The notes under the pieces are model-generated. The model was not told where the DNA came from and ran no database searches. It was given only the letters and a program-made list of their open reading frames with translations. From Amycolatopsis acidicola (GTDB lineage: Bacteria; Actinomycetota; Actinomycetes; Mycobacteriales; Pseudonocardiaceae): 32,968 nucleotides of DNA. The position numbers and the translations under genes were made by a program. Positions 6,657-15,053 of the stretch are shown piece after piece. Position 1 is the stretch's first letter, and each line of letters begins with the position of its first letter. The stretch is taken from contig NZ_VMNW02000093.1 of assembly GCF_007713735.2 (NCBI RefSeq), positions 1 through 32,968 on the forward strand, in the 5' to 3' direction.

Positions 6657-9600
6657 ATGTTCCGGAAGGTACTGGTCGCCAACCGCGGCGAGATCGCCAT
6701 CCGCGCGTTCCGCGCCGGCTACGAGCTCGGCGCCGGCACAGTGGCGGTTTTCCCGTACGAAGACCGAAACTCGCTGCACCGCCTCAAGGCCGACGAGGCC
6801 TACGAGATCGGCGAGCAGGGCCACCCGGTTCGCGCCTATCTGTCCGTCGAAGAGATCGTGCGCGCCGCGCGCCAGGCCGGAGCCGACGCGGTGTACCCGG
6901 GCTACGGCTTCCTGTCGGAGAACCCGGACCTCGCGCTCGCCTGCGCCGAAGCGGGCATCACGTTCGTCGGCCCGAGCGCGGAGATCCTGGAGCTGACGGG
7001 GAACAAGGCCCGCGCGGTCGCGGCCGCGCGTGACGCGGGCGTGCCGGTGCTCGGGTCCTCGCGCCCCTCGACCGATGTGGACGAGTTGCTCGCGGCGGCC
7101 GACGAAATCGGTTTCCCGGTGTTCGTCAAGGCCGTCGCCGGTGGTGGCGGGCGCGGGATGCGCCGCGTGGACGACCCGGCGAACCTGCGCGAGTCCATCG
7201 AGGCCGCCGCGCGCGAGGCCGAGTCGGCGTTCGGCGACCCGACGGTCTTCCTCGAGAAGGCCGTGGTCGACCCGCGCCACATCGAGGTCCAGATCCTCGC
7301 CGACGGCGCGGGCAACGTGATCCACCTCTACGAGCGCGACTGTTCCGTGCAGCGCCGCCACCAGAAGGTCATCGAGCTGGCCCCGGCGCCGAACCTGCCG
7401 CCCGAGATCCGGGAGAAGATCTGCGAGGACGCCGTCGCGTTCGCCCGCAAGATCGGCTACCGCAACGCGGGCACCGTCGAGTTCCTGCTCGACAAGCAGG
7501 GCAGGCACCACTTCATCGAGATGAACCCGCGTATCCAGGTCGAGCACACGGTGACCGAAGAGGTCACCGACGTCGACCTGGTGCAGTCGCAGATGCGGAT
7601 CGCGGCGGGGGAGACGCTCGCGGATCTCGGGCTGTCGCAGGAGAAGATCTACCTGCGCGGCGCCGCGATGCAGTGCCGGATCACCACCGAGGACCCGGCC
7701 AACGGTTTCCGCCCGGACACCGGGATGATCAGCGCCTACCGTTCGCCGGGCGGGTCCGGCATCCGGCTCGACGGCGGCACCGCCTTCGCGGGCACCGAGA
7801 TCAGCGCCCACTTCGACTCGATGCTCGTCAAGCTCACCTGCCGCGGCCGCGACTTCACGACCGCCGTCGGCCGCGCCCGCCGCGCGCTCGCCGAGTTCCG
7901 CATCCGCGGTGTCGCGACGAACATCCCGTTCCTGCAAGCGGTTCTGGACGACGAGGACTTCCGGGAAGGGCGGGTCACCACCTCGTTCATCGAGGAGCGC
8001 CCGCATTTGCTGACGGCGCGCCACTCCGCGGACCGCGGCACCCGCCTGCTCACGTACCTCGCCGACGTCACCGTCAACAAGCCCAACGGGGACAGGCCGC
8101 GCCTGATCGACCCGAAGGCCAAGCTGCCGGAGCTGCCTTCGGGCGAGCCCCCCGCCGGGTCGAAGCAGAAGCTGACCGAGCTCGGCCCGGAGGGCTTCGC
8201 CCGCTGGATGCGCGAGTCCAAGACGGTCGGGATCACCGACACCACCTTCCGGGACGCGCACCAGTCGCTGCTGGCCACCCGCGTCCGCACGAAGGACCTG
8301 CTCGCGGTCGCGCCGGTCGTCGCGCACACGACGCCGGAGCTGCTGTCGCTGGAATGCTGGGGCGGCGCCACGTACGACGTCGCGCTCCGGTTCCTCGCCG
8401 AGGACCCGTGGGAGCGGCTCGCGCAGCTGCGCGAAGCGGTGCCGAACATCTGCCTGCAGATGTTGCTGCGCGGGCGGAACACCGTCGGCTACACGCCTTA
8501 CCCGACGGAGGTCACCAACGCCTTCGTCGAGGAGGCCACCGAGACCGGGATCGACATCTTCCGCATCTTCGACGCGCTCAACGACGTCGAGCAGATGCGC
8601 CCGGCCATCGAAGCGGTGCGGGAGACCGGAAAGGCCGTCGCCGAGGTCGCGCTCTGCTACACCTCGGACCTCTCGGACCCGGCCGAGAAACTGTACACAT
8701 TGGACTACTACCTGAAGCTCGCCGAGCAGATCGTTGGCGCGGGCGCGCACGTGCTGGCGATCAAGGACATGGCGGGCCTGCTGCGGGCGCCTGCCGCGGC
8801 GAAGCTGGTTTCCGCGCTGCGCAAGGAGTTCGACCTCCCGGTGCACATCCACACGCACGACACCGCGGGCGGCCAGCTGGCCACGTACCTCGCGGCGATC
8901 AACGCGGGCGCGGACGCCGTGGACGGTGCGGTCGCCTCGATGGCGGGCACCACGTCGCAGCCTTCGCTGTCGGCGATCGTCGCGGCCACCGACCACTCGG
9001 AGCGCCCCACGGGCCTGAGCCTGCAGGCGATCGGCGATCTGGAGCCGTACTGGGAGATCGTGCGCAAGATCTACGCGCCGTTCGAAGCGGGGCTCGCCTC
9101 GCCGACCGGCCGCGTGTACGACCACGAGATCCCCGGCGGCCAGCTGTCCAACCTGCGCACGCAGGCGCGGGCGCTGGGCCTCGGCGACAGGTTCGAGGAC
9201 ATCGAGGCGATGTACGCGGCCGCGGACAAGATCCTCGGCCACCTGGTCAAGGTCACCCCTTCGTCCAAAGTGGTCGGTGACCTCGCGCTGCACCTCGTCG
9301 GTGCCGGGGTGGAGCCGGAGAAGTTCGAGGCGGAGCCCAACCGCTTCGACATCCCGGACTCGGTGATCGGCTTCCTGCGCGGCGAACTGGGCGACCCGCC
9401 CGGCGGCTGGCCGGAACCGTTCCGCAGCAAGGCCCTCGAAGGCCGCGCCGAGCCGAAGCCCGAGACGCGGCTGACGGACGAGGAGCGCCAGGGCCTGGCG
9501 GAGAACCGCCGTCAGACGTTGAACCGCCTGCTGTTCCCGGCGCCGACGAAGGAGTTCGAGGCGCACCGCGAGGCGTACGGCGACACGAGCGTGCTGCCCA

Positions 9601-10031
9601 GCAAGGACTTCTTCTACGGGCTGCGCCCCGGCGAGGAGTACCAGGTCGACCTGGAGCCTGGCGTGCGTCTGCTCATCGAGCTCGAGGCGATCGGCGAGGC
9701 CGACGAGCGCGGGATGCGCACGGTCATGTCCACGCTGAACGGGCAGCTGCGGCCGATCCAGGTGCGCGACCGTTCGGTGGCCTCGGATCTGCCCGCGGCC
9801 GAGAAGGCCGACAAGGGCAACCCGAAGCACGTCGCCGCCCCGTTCGCCGGTGTGGTCACCCTTTCGGTGGCCGAGGGCGACGAGGTGGCCGAGGGCGCGA
9901 CGGTCGCCACGATCGAGGCCATGAAGATGGAGGCGGCGATCACCGCGTCCAGCGCCGGGAAGGTCGGCAGGCTCGCGATCAACTCGGTGCAGCAGGTCGA
10001 GGGCGGCGACCTGCTGATCGTCCTCGAGTAG
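6657..10031 (+). CDS. pyc: Pyruvate carboxylase
   Basis: A 1124-aa biotin-dependent cytoplasmic enzyme converting pyruvate, bicarbonate and ATP to oxaloacetate, the main anaplerotic step into the TCA cycle. Domains in order: biotin carboxylase with ATP-grasp fold (about 1-450; MFRKVLVANRGEIAIR, AGGGGRGMR, EMNPRIQVEHTVTEE); HMGL-like carboxyltransferase (about 515-800; ITDTTFRDAHQSLLATR, and AIKDMAG with the likely carbamylated K703); PYC/OADA linker domain; biotinyl carrier domain (about 1055-1124) with EAMKM and biotin-accepting K1090. The length is normal for single-chain PYC. The ATG and its Shine-Dalgarno sequence are clear. The gene stands alone, closed by an 18-bp hairpin. The long open frame on the opposite strand is a GC-driven shadow. 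Confidence 0.97.
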   Translation: MFRKVLVANRGEIAIRAFRAGYELGAGTVAVFPYEDRNSLHRLKADEAYEIGEQGHPVRAYLSVEEIVRAARQAGADAVYPGYGFLSENPDLALACAEAGITFVGPSAEILELTGNKARAVAAARDAGVPVLGSSRPSTDVDELLAAADEIGFPVFVKAVAGGGGRGMRRVDDPANLRESIEAAAREAESAFGDPTVFLEKAVVDPRHIEVQILADGAGNVIHLYERDCSVQRRHQKVIELAPAPNLPPEIREKICEDAVAFARKIGYRNAGTVEFLLDKQGRHHFIEMNPRIQVEHTVTEEVTDVDLVQSQMRIAAGETLADLGLSQEKIYLRGAAMQCRITTEDPANGFRPDTGMISAYRSPGGSGIRLDGGTAFAGTEISAHFDSMLVKLTCRGRDFTTAVGRARRALAEFRIRGVATNIPFLQAVLDDEDFREGRVTTSFIEERPHLLTARHSADRGTRLLTYLADVTVNKPNGDRPRLIDPKAKLPELPSGEPPAGSKQKLTELGPEGFARWMRESKTVGITDTTFRDAHQSLLATRVRTKDLLAVAPVVAHTTPELLSLECWGGATYDVALRFLAEDPWERLAQLREAVPNICLQMLLRGRNTVGYTPYPTEVTNAFVEEATETGIDIFRIFDALNDVEQMRPAIEAVRETGKAVAEVALCYTSDLSDPAEKLYTLDYYLKLAEQIVGAGAHVLAIKDMAGLLRAPAAAKLVSALRKEFDLPVHIHTHDTAGGQLATYLAAINAGADAVDGAVASMAGTTSQPSLSAIVAATDHSERPTGLSLQAIGDLEPYWEIVRKIYAPFEAGLASPTGRVYDHEIPGGQLSNLRTQARALGLGDRFEDIEAMYAAADKILGHLVKVTPSSKVVGDLALHLVGAGVEPEKFEAEPNRFDIPDSVIGFLRGELGDPPGGWPEPFRSKALEGRAEPKPETRLTDEERQGLAENRRQTLNRLLFPAPTKEFEAHREAYGDTSVLPSKDFFYGLRPGEEYQVDLEPGVRLLIELEAIGEADERGMRTVMSTLNGQLRPIQVRDRSVASDLPAAEKADKGNPKHVAAPFAGVVTLSVAEGDEVAEGATVATIEAMKMEAAITASSAGKVGRLAINSVQQVEGGDLLIVLE

Positions 10032-10039
10032 CAGAAAAC

Positions 10040-10081
10040 CCGTGGACTTTCCCACAGTCTGTCCTGTGGGAAAGTCCACGG
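10040..10081 (+). terminator. Strong perfect hairpin terminator after pyc
   Basis: CCGTGGACTTTCCCACAG (10040-10057) and CTGTGGGAAAGTCCACGG (10064-10081) form a perfect 18-bp stem with a 6-nt loop, 8 nt after the pyc stop. There is no T tract. It insulates pyc from the methyltransferase gene. Confidence 0.85.
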
Positions 10082-10138
10082 TCCGAGAATCCGGCAGTTC
10101 GGGCGAATCGCCAATACAGCAGGCGACGTGAAGTCAGC

Positions 10139-10144
10139 ATAAGT
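10139..10144 (+). promoter_or_regulatory. Possible -10 box for a leaderless start
   Basis: ATAAGT ends 6 nt before the ATG at 10151, which would put the transcription start on the ATG. No Shine-Dalgarno sequence is present. The same spacing recurs at other starts in the window. This is an inference from spacing only. Confidence 0.3.
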
Positions 10145-10150
10145 GCTTGA

Positions 10151-11446
10151 ATGAAGTGCGTGGTTACCTCGCATAATGCCGCGGGTACCGTGCACGCCCT
10201 GGTGCGTGCCGTACTCGGCAGCGCACTCCCGTTGCACATCCGTTGCTGGGACGGAAGCGAGGCCGGCCCGCCGGACGCGCCCGTCCGACTGGTGCTCAGG
10301 CATCGCAGGGCGTTGCGCCGGCTCGTCTGGGCGCCGAACGAAATCGGTCTCGCCCGCGCTTTCGTCTCCGGTGATCTCGACGTCGAATCCGATTTCTTCG
10401 AAAGCCTGAGCAGCCTGGAACGGATCCTCAAGGGGTCGGCGGGCCCCCGGGACGTGGACCGGCAGACCAAGTGGGAGCTGTTCCGCTCCGCGCTGCGCCT
10501 CGGCGCGATCGGCCTGCCGCCGAAGCCGCCCGCGGAGGAGATCCGGCTCGGCGGGCCGCTGCATTCGCTGCGCCGCGATTCCGCCGCGATCAGCCACCAC
10601 TACGACGTCGGGAACGATTTCTACGCGCTCGTGCTCGGCCCGAGCATGACCTATTCGTGCGCCGTCTGGGACGACGACGCCAAAACCCTGGAGGACGCGC
10701 AGACCGCGAAGGTGGATCTGGTCGCGCGCAAGCTCGGGCTGAATTCGGAGAGCCGGGTGCTCGACGTCGGCTGCGGCTGGGGCACGTTCGTCATACACGC
10801 CGCCCGCGAGTACGGGGCGCACGCCGTCGGTGTCACGCTCTCCCAGGCACAGGCCGATTTCGCCCGCAAGAGGGCAGCCGAGGAAGGGCTGTCGGAGCTG
10901 GTGGAGATCCGCGTGCAGGACTACCGCGAGGTGCGCGACGGCCCGTTCGACGCGATCGCCAGCATCGGCATGGCCGAGCACGTGGGCCTGAGCCAGCTGC
11001 CCACCTACACGGCCGCGCTGTATGCGTTGCTGCGTCCGGGCGGGCGCCTGCTGAACCACGCGATTTCGCGGAAGGCGGGCGTCGTGGGCCACACCACCGA
11101 TCGCACGTCGTTCATCAACCGCTACGTCTTCCCGGATGGTGAGCTGGAAACCCTGTCCACCATGACGACGGCGATCGAGGACGCCGGCTTCGAGGTGCGG
11201 GACGTCGAGGCGCTGCGGGAGCACTACGCCCTGACGTTGCGCGAGTGGGTGGCGAACCTGGAAGCCAACTGGGACAAGGCCGTCCGCCTCACGAGCGAAG
11301 GCCGTGCCCGCGTCTGGCGCCTGTACATGGCGGCTTCGGCGCTCACGTTCGAGAGCGGCAGCATCGGGGTCAACCAGGTGCTGGCGGTCAAGAGCGAGGA
11401 CGGGAAGTCGGGGCTGCCCCGCACCCGGAAAGCCTGGCTTTCCTAG
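10151..11446 (+). CDS. Cyclopropane-fatty-acid-synthase family SAM methyltransferase
   Basis: A 431-aa protein of the CFA/mycolic acid methyltransferase family, which adds a methyl or methylene group from SAM across a double bond of a phospholipid acyl chain. Seen: an N-terminal CFA-type domain (about 1-140); HHYDVGNDFYALVLGPSMTYSCAVW, the family signature before the SAM fold; SAM motif I VLDVGCGWG at 203-211; SIGMAEHVG; and NRYVFPDGEL. It resembles mycobacterial UfaA1 and BfaB. BfaB makes tuberculostearic acid together with an FAD-linked BfaA, but no bfaA-like gene is adjacent, so the exact product is open. The start is uncertain: ATG 10151 has no ribosome binding site and may be leaderless. 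It is convergent with the LLM gene across the repeat array. Confidence 0.85.
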   Translation: MKCVVTSHNAAGTVHALVRAVLGSALPLHIRCWDGSEAGPPDAPVRLVLRHRRALRRLVWAPNEIGLARAFVSGDLDVESDFFESLSSLERILKGSAGPRDVDRQTKWELFRSALRLGAIGLPPKPPAEEIRLGGPLHSLRRDSAAISHHYDVGNDFYALVLGPSMTYSCAVWDDDAKTLEDAQTAKVDLVARKLGLNSESRVLDVGCGWGTFVIHAAREYGAHAVGVTLSQAQADFARKRAAEEGLSELVEIRVQDYREVRDGPFDAIASIGMAEHVGLSQLPTYTAALYALLRPGGRLLNHAISRKAGVVGHTTDRTSFINRYVFPDGELETLSTMTTAIEDAGFEVRDVEALREHYALTLREWVANLEANWDKAVRLTSEGRARVWRLYMAASALTFESGSIGVNQVLAVKSEDGKSGLPRTRKAWLS

Positions 11447-11520
11447 CGGCTGCACCGTTTCCGTTCGCCCGCCGCCGGGGCCCGTACCCCACGCGGCGGG
11501 CGCCCAGCTCCCCACCCGCG

Positions 11521-11625
11521 CCCACAGAAACAACAAACACGCCCACAGGAACAGCAAACACGCGCCCCAGGTGGGCAAACACGCCCACAGAAACAGCAAA
11601 CACGCCCGCGGGAGCGGCAAACACG
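11521..11625 (-). repeat. Five tandem 21-bp repeats, left arm of an inverted array
   Basis: Five contiguous 21-bp units start at 11521, 11542, 11563, 11584 and 11605. Each has a variable 12-nt part (typically CCCACAGAAACA) followed by a nearly constant 9-nt part, GCAAACACG (ACAAACACG in the first unit). Unit 3 has a different first half, CGCCCCAGGTGG. Because 21 is a multiple of three, every frame reads as a 7-residue repeat, but no frame looks like a real gene. The reverse complement of the constant part matches the units at 11648-11731 and at the right end of the window. Confidence 0.85.
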
Positions 11626-11661
11626 CCCGGGGCGCTACCCGCTCGGGCGTGTTTGCTGCTC
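11612..11661. terminator. Long hairpin at the centre of the repeat array, between convergent genes
   Basis: GCAAACACGCCCG (11617-11629) is perfectly complementary to CGGGCGTGTTTGC (11644-11656). The stem extends outward to 18 bp with one G-U wobble, around a 14-nt loop. It would terminate both the methyltransferase (plus) and the LLM gene (minus), but is about 125-165 bp from either stop codon. Confidence 0.6.
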
Positions 11662-11731
11662 TCGTTGGCGTGTTGGCTGGCCCGGTTTGTGTGTTGGCTG
11701 GTTCGGGGGGTGTGTTGGCCGCTCCTGGAGG
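11648..11731 (+). repeat. Four tandem 21-bp repeats, right arm of the inverted array
   Basis: Units start at 11648, 11669, 11690 and 11711. The constant part is YGTGTTGGC (CGTGTTTGC in the first unit) and the other 12 nt vary. They are the reverse orientation of the five left units, with 22 nt between the arms. 11447-11520 and 11732-11788 are GC-rich, with no gene or site that I can name. Confidence 0.8.
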
Positions 11732-11788
11732 CCTGGGCGCCCGGGGGGCCGGGGCGAGGCGCGGGAGGGGCCCCGCCCGCGGAAACCC

Positions 11789-12826
11789 TTACCGCGCCAG
11801 GGCTTTCACCAGTTCGTACGAGTGCACGCGGTCGGCTTGGCCGTGGACCATCGTGGTGACCATGATCTCGTCCGCGCCCGTGTCGGAGATCAGCTGGTCC
11901 AGCCCCTTCCGCACGGTCTCGGGCGAGCCGATGATGTTGCTGCCGAAGCGTTCCTCCAGGAACTGCCGGTCGAGATCCGTGTACGGGTACTCCGCCGCCT
12001 CCTCGGGCGTCGGCAGCGGGATCGGCCGGCCGCGGCGCAGCGAAAGGAAAGTCAGCCCGCTCGGCCCCGCCAGGAACTGGGCACGCTCGTCCGTGTCGGC
12101 GGCGATCACCGCGGCGCCGAGCATCAGGTACGGCTCCTGCAGCGTCGCCGACGGGCGGAACGACTCGCGGTACAACCGCACCGCCGGCAGGGTGTTCTGC
12201 GCGCTGAAGTGGTGCGCGAACGCGAACGGCAGGCCGAGCGCGCCGGCCAGCTGGGCGCTGAACCCGCTCGAACCCAGCAGCCAGAACGGCGGCTTGTTGC
12301 CGACCGCGGGCACCGCGTTCACCGTGCGCGCGGCGTCCTCGTCGAAGTAGTCCATCAGCTCGGCCAGCTGCTGCGGGAAGTTCTCGGCGTTCAGCGCGGC
12401 CATCGAACCGCGGACGGCGAGCGCGGTGCGCTGGTCGGTGCCGGGCGCGCGGCCGATGCCGAGGTCGATGCGGCCGGGGTGGAACGCCTCCAGCATCCCG
12501 AACTGCTCGGCCACGATCAGCGGCGCGTGGTTCGGCAGCATGATCCCGCCGGAACCCACGCGGATCTTCTCCGTCGCCTGCGCCACGTGCCCGATCAGCA
12601 CGGCCGTCGCCGAGCTCGCGATACCGGGCATGTTGTGGTGTTCGGCGACCCAGAACCGGTGATAGCCGAGGCGTTCGGTCTCCCTGGCGAGGTCGATCGT
12701 GTTGCGCAGGGCCGTACCCGCGTCGCCGTCGCTGGGGATCGGCGAAAGATCGAGCACGGACAGCTTGACGTCGGAAACGGAGGAGGAGGTCACCTCCGGA
12801 ACAACGCTCGCGCCCCCTAGAGCCAT
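11789..12826 (-). CDS. LLM class flavin-dependent oxidoreductase (luciferase-like, MsnO8 type)
   Basis: A 345-aa bacterial-luciferase-like TIM-barrel protein expected to use reduced FMN or F420. Seen: KLSVLDLSPIPSG-type N-terminus, ETERLGYHRFWVAEHHNMPGIASS, IRVGSGGIMLPNHAPLIVAEQFGMLEAFHPGRIDLGIGRAPGTD, which are hallmarks of the group I LLM family, and a C-terminal VRKGLDQLISDTGADEIMV. The substrate cannot be told. The ATG at 12826 overlaps the helD stop (ATGGCTCTAG), suggesting coupling. A GTG at 12793 in the same frame is an alternative start, and neither has a convincing Shine-Dalgarno sequence. It is probably co-transcribed with the helicase gene. Confidence 0.85.
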   Translation of the reverse strand: MALGGASVVPEVTSSSVSDVKLSVLDLSPIPSDGDAGTALRNTIDLARETERLGYHRFWVAEHHNMPGIASSATAVLIGHVAQATEKIRVGSGGIMLPNHAPLIVAEQFGMLEAFHPGRIDLGIGRAPGTDQRTALAVRGSMAALNAENFPQQLAELMDYFDEDAARTVNAVPAVGNKPPFWLLGSSGFSAQLAGALGLPFAFAHHFSAQNTLPAVRLYRESFRPSATLQEPYLMLGAAVIAADTDERAQFLAGPSGLTFLSLRRGRPIPLPTPEEAAEYPYTDLDRQFLEERFGSNIIGSPETVRKGLDQLISDTGADEIMVTTMVHGQADRVHSYELVKALAR

Positions 12827-14943
12827 TCCCGGTCGGACGCCACGACGGTGAGCTGTTGGGTGGCCCTGGTCAGCGCGACGTAGAGCACGCGGCGGCCGGT
12901 GGTCGACTCGGTGATCAGCTCCGTCGGCTCGACCAGCACGACCGCGTCGTACTCCAGCCCCTTCGAATCCAGGCTGCCCACGACCTTCAGCCGCTCGTCC
13001 GCCCGGCCCTGCAGCCAGCTCCGCACCTCCGGCACGCGGTCCATCGCGCAGATCACGCCGACGGTGCCTTCGACCGAGTCCATCAGGTCCTTCGCCGCGG
13101 CCTGCACCGAACCCTCGACACCGGGCTTGTCGACGATCCGCACGTCCGGTTCGAGCCCGGTGGCGCGCACCGCCTTGGGCAGCTCGTCCTCCTTGGCGTG
13201 CCCGGCGACCACGCGGGCGGCCAGGTCGAAGATCTCCGCGGAGTTCCGGTAGTTGGTGCGCAGCGTGTAGCGCCGCCTCGGCGTGCGGACGCCGAACGCA
13301 TGGTCACGCGCCTGCGCGGCCTCGTCCGGGTCGGGCCACGAACTCTGCACCGGGTCGCCGACCACGGTCCAGCTCGCGTACTTGCCGCGCCGCCCGATCA
13401 TCCGCCACTGCATCGGCGACAGGTCCTGTGACTCGTCGACCACGATGTGCGAGTACTCGTCGTAGTGCTCGGGCCGGTGCGTCGTAGGCGATCCGTCGCT
13501 TCCGCGCGCCGGGGGAGCGGCGTCCAGTTCCAGTTGCTGCGCCCGGCGGCGGCGCTTCGGCGGCTGTCCGATCAGCACACGCAGCTCGTCGAGCAGGGCG
13601 ACGTCCGCGACGGACCATTCCTGTTCGCGGTCCGCGTAGCCCGCCGCGAGCAGGTCGATCTCCTCGCGGCTAAGCACTCCTTTGCCCGCCCTCGTGAGGC
13701 GCGCGGGATCGCCGAGCGAGCGCAGGATTTCGCCCGGGTACAGGATCGGCCACCACACCACGAGGAACCGGTGGAAGTCGATGCGCTCGCCGAGATCGGT
13801 GATCAGCTCCGCGCGGTCGATGGTCCGGCCGTCGGCGCGGGCGTTCTCCTCTGCCTTGTCCGCCAACGCTTCCAGCAGTGTTTCGGCCGCGCGCACGCGT
13901 GAGCGGTTCGGCGGGCCGCCGTGCCCGTGCACCTTGCGGCGGACCTTGTCCAGCTCCTTGCCGCGCAGCTTCAGGACCTCGCCGCGATAGACGATGCGCA
14001 TCTCGTCCGGCACGCCGGGAGGCGCGTCCCGCATCGCGCGCGTGAGCACGCGGCGCATACGCAGCGAACCCTTGATCGCGGCCAGTTTCGCCGGGTCTTG
14101 CCGCGTCGCGACGATCCCGTCGAGCACCTCGCCCAGCGCGCGCAGTTCGACGTTCGTCTCACCCATCGACGGCAGCACGCGCGAGATGTAGCTGGTGAAC
14201 ACGCCGGACGGGCCCAGCACGAACACGCCCGCGCCGCCGAGCTGGCGGCGGTAGCGGTACAGCAGGTACGCGGCGCGGTGCAGCGCGACGGCCGTCTTGC
14301 CGGTGCCAGGGCCGCCGGTGATCTCGGTGACGCCGCGCCAGGGCGCGCGGATCACCTCGTCCTGCTCGCGCTGGATGGTGGCGACGATGTCGCGCATCTT
14401 CTCGCCGCGCGAGCGGCCGAGCGCGGCCATCAGCGCGCCCTCGCCGACGATCCGCATGTCGTCCGGGACGGCGTCGGCGATCAGCACGTCGTCGTCGACG
14501 TCGAGCACGTTCTGCCCGGAACAGCGGATGACGCGGCGGCGGACCACGTCCATCGGTTCCTCGGCGGTGGCCTGGTAGAAGGCGGCGGCCGCGGGGGCGC
14601 GCCAGTCGGTGACCAGGTTGTCGAACTCGGCGTCGCGGATGCCGAGCCTGCCGACGTAGATCTTTTCGCCGCTGGTCTGGTCCAGCCTGCCGAACACGAG
14701 GCCCTCGTACTCGGCGTCCAGCGTCTGCAGGGTCTGGTTGGCGTGGAACACCATCATGTCCCGCTCGAAGAGCATCGACGCCTGCTCGAACACGGCCTCG
14801 CGCTGCGCGCCGTGGCCGATCTCGTACCCCTTCGCGCGCATGGCCTCGGCCTGGGAGCGGAGTTCGGCGAGCCTGGCGTAGACGCGATCGACGTGACCTT
14901 GCTCGATGGCGATCTCGGCCCGTCTGACCCGAGGTTCCGACAC
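12817..14943 (-). CDS. helD: HelD-type UvrD/Rep superfamily helicase (RNA polymerase recycling factor)
   Basis: A 708-aa superfamily 1 ATPase. Seen: an N-terminal charged helical hairpin (about 10-75) like the arm that enters the RNA polymerase secondary channel; the HelD signature IYVGRLGIRDAEFDNLVTDWRAP (two overlapping parts near 95-117); Walker A GGPGTGKT at 210-217; a long insert (about 290-500) where HelD carries its clamp-opening domain and primary-channel loop; Walker B VVDESQD with D503-E504; TLRTNYRNS; and LYVALTRATQQL near the end. Known biology: HelD frees stalled RNA polymerase from DNA, and HelD/HelR of Mycobacterium and Streptomyces give tolerance to rifamycins. That role here is inferred. 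GTG 14943 has TAGGAG 6-7 nt upstream. The LLM gene overlaps its stop. Confidence 0.88.
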   Translation of the reverse strand: MSEPRVRRAEIAIEQGHVDRVYARLAELRSQAEAMRAKGYEIGHGAQREAVFEQASMLFERDMMVFHANQTLQTLDAEYEGLVFGRLDQTSGEKIYVGRLGIRDAEFDNLVTDWRAPAAAAFYQATAEEPMDVVRRRVIRCSGQNVLDVDDDVLIADAVPDDMRIVGEGALMAALGRSRGEKMRDIVATIQREQDEVIRAPWRGVTEITGGPGTGKTAVALHRAAYLLYRYRRQLGGAGVFVLGPSGVFTSYISRVLPSMGETNVELRALGEVLDGIVATRQDPAKLAAIKGSLRMRRVLTRAMRDAPPGVPDEMRIVYRGEVLKLRGKELDKVRRKVHGHGGPPNRSRVRAAETLLEALADKAEENARADGRTIDRAELITDLGERIDFHRFLVVWWPILYPGEILRSLGDPARLTRAGKGVLSREEIDLLAAGYADREQEWSVADVALLDELRVLIGQPPKRRRRAQQLELDAAPPARGSDGSPTTHRPEHYDEYSHIVVDESQDLSPMQWRMIGRRGKYASWTVVGDPVQSSWPDPDEAAQARDHAFGVRTPRRRYTLRTNYRNSAEIFDLAARVVAGHAKEDELPKAVRATGLEPDVRIVDKPGVEGSVQAAAKDLMDSVEGTVGVICAMDRVPEVRSWLQGRADERLKVVGSLDSKGLEYDAVVLVEPTELITESTTGRRVLYVALTRATQQLTVVASDREWL

Positions 14944-14984
14944 GCAGTGCTCCTACAGCCAACTTGCCCGCAACAGGAAGAACG

Positions 14985-14990
14985 ACTCTA
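14985..14990 (-). promoter_or_regulatory. Possible -10 box for helD
   Basis: TAGAGT on the minus strand fits TANNNT and lies about 41 bp upstream of the helD GTG. The best -35 candidates (TTGGTG, GTGAAG) are poor or badly spaced. Confidence 0.35.
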
Positions 14991-15041
14991 CGCGTGCCGC
15001 CGGAACCCTTCACCAAGTCCCGGCCACTAATCGGTGGCTGA

Positions 15042-15047
15042 CAAGAT
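15042..15047 (+). promoter_or_regulatory. Possible -10 box giving a leaderless rsmD transcript
   Basis: CAAGAT ends exactly 6 nt before the GTG at 15054, so transcription would begin at the start codon. There is no Shine-Dalgarno sequence. The match to TANNNT is imperfect at the first base. Confidence 0.3.
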
Positions 15048-15053
15048 GGCGCG

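Noticed and set aside
6558..10079. Very long open frame (about 1170 codons) antisense to pyc
   Set aside because: It lies entirely opposite a certain gene, is rich in R, H, A, L and D as expected from GC-rich antisense frames, and has no domain motif or ribosome binding site.
11388..11624. Minus-strand ORF encoding a heptapeptide repeat (VFAVSVG-like)
   Set aside because: The peptide repeat is a by-product of a 21-bp DNA repeat read in frame. There is no ribosome binding site, and the frame runs into antisense of the methyltransferase gene.
11521..11731. CRISPR array
   Set aside because: Units are contiguous 21-bp repeats with no unique spacers, arranged in two opposed arms, and no cas genes are nearby.
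12856..15030. Plus-strand ORFs of 190-370 codons across helD
   Set aside because: They are antisense shadows of a well-supported helicase gene.
14944..15053. Rifamycin-associated element (RAE) upstream of helD
   Set aside because: The region has GTTGCGGGCAAG, but not the symmetric GCTTGCGGCAAGC-type core, so it does not support rifamycin-inducible control.
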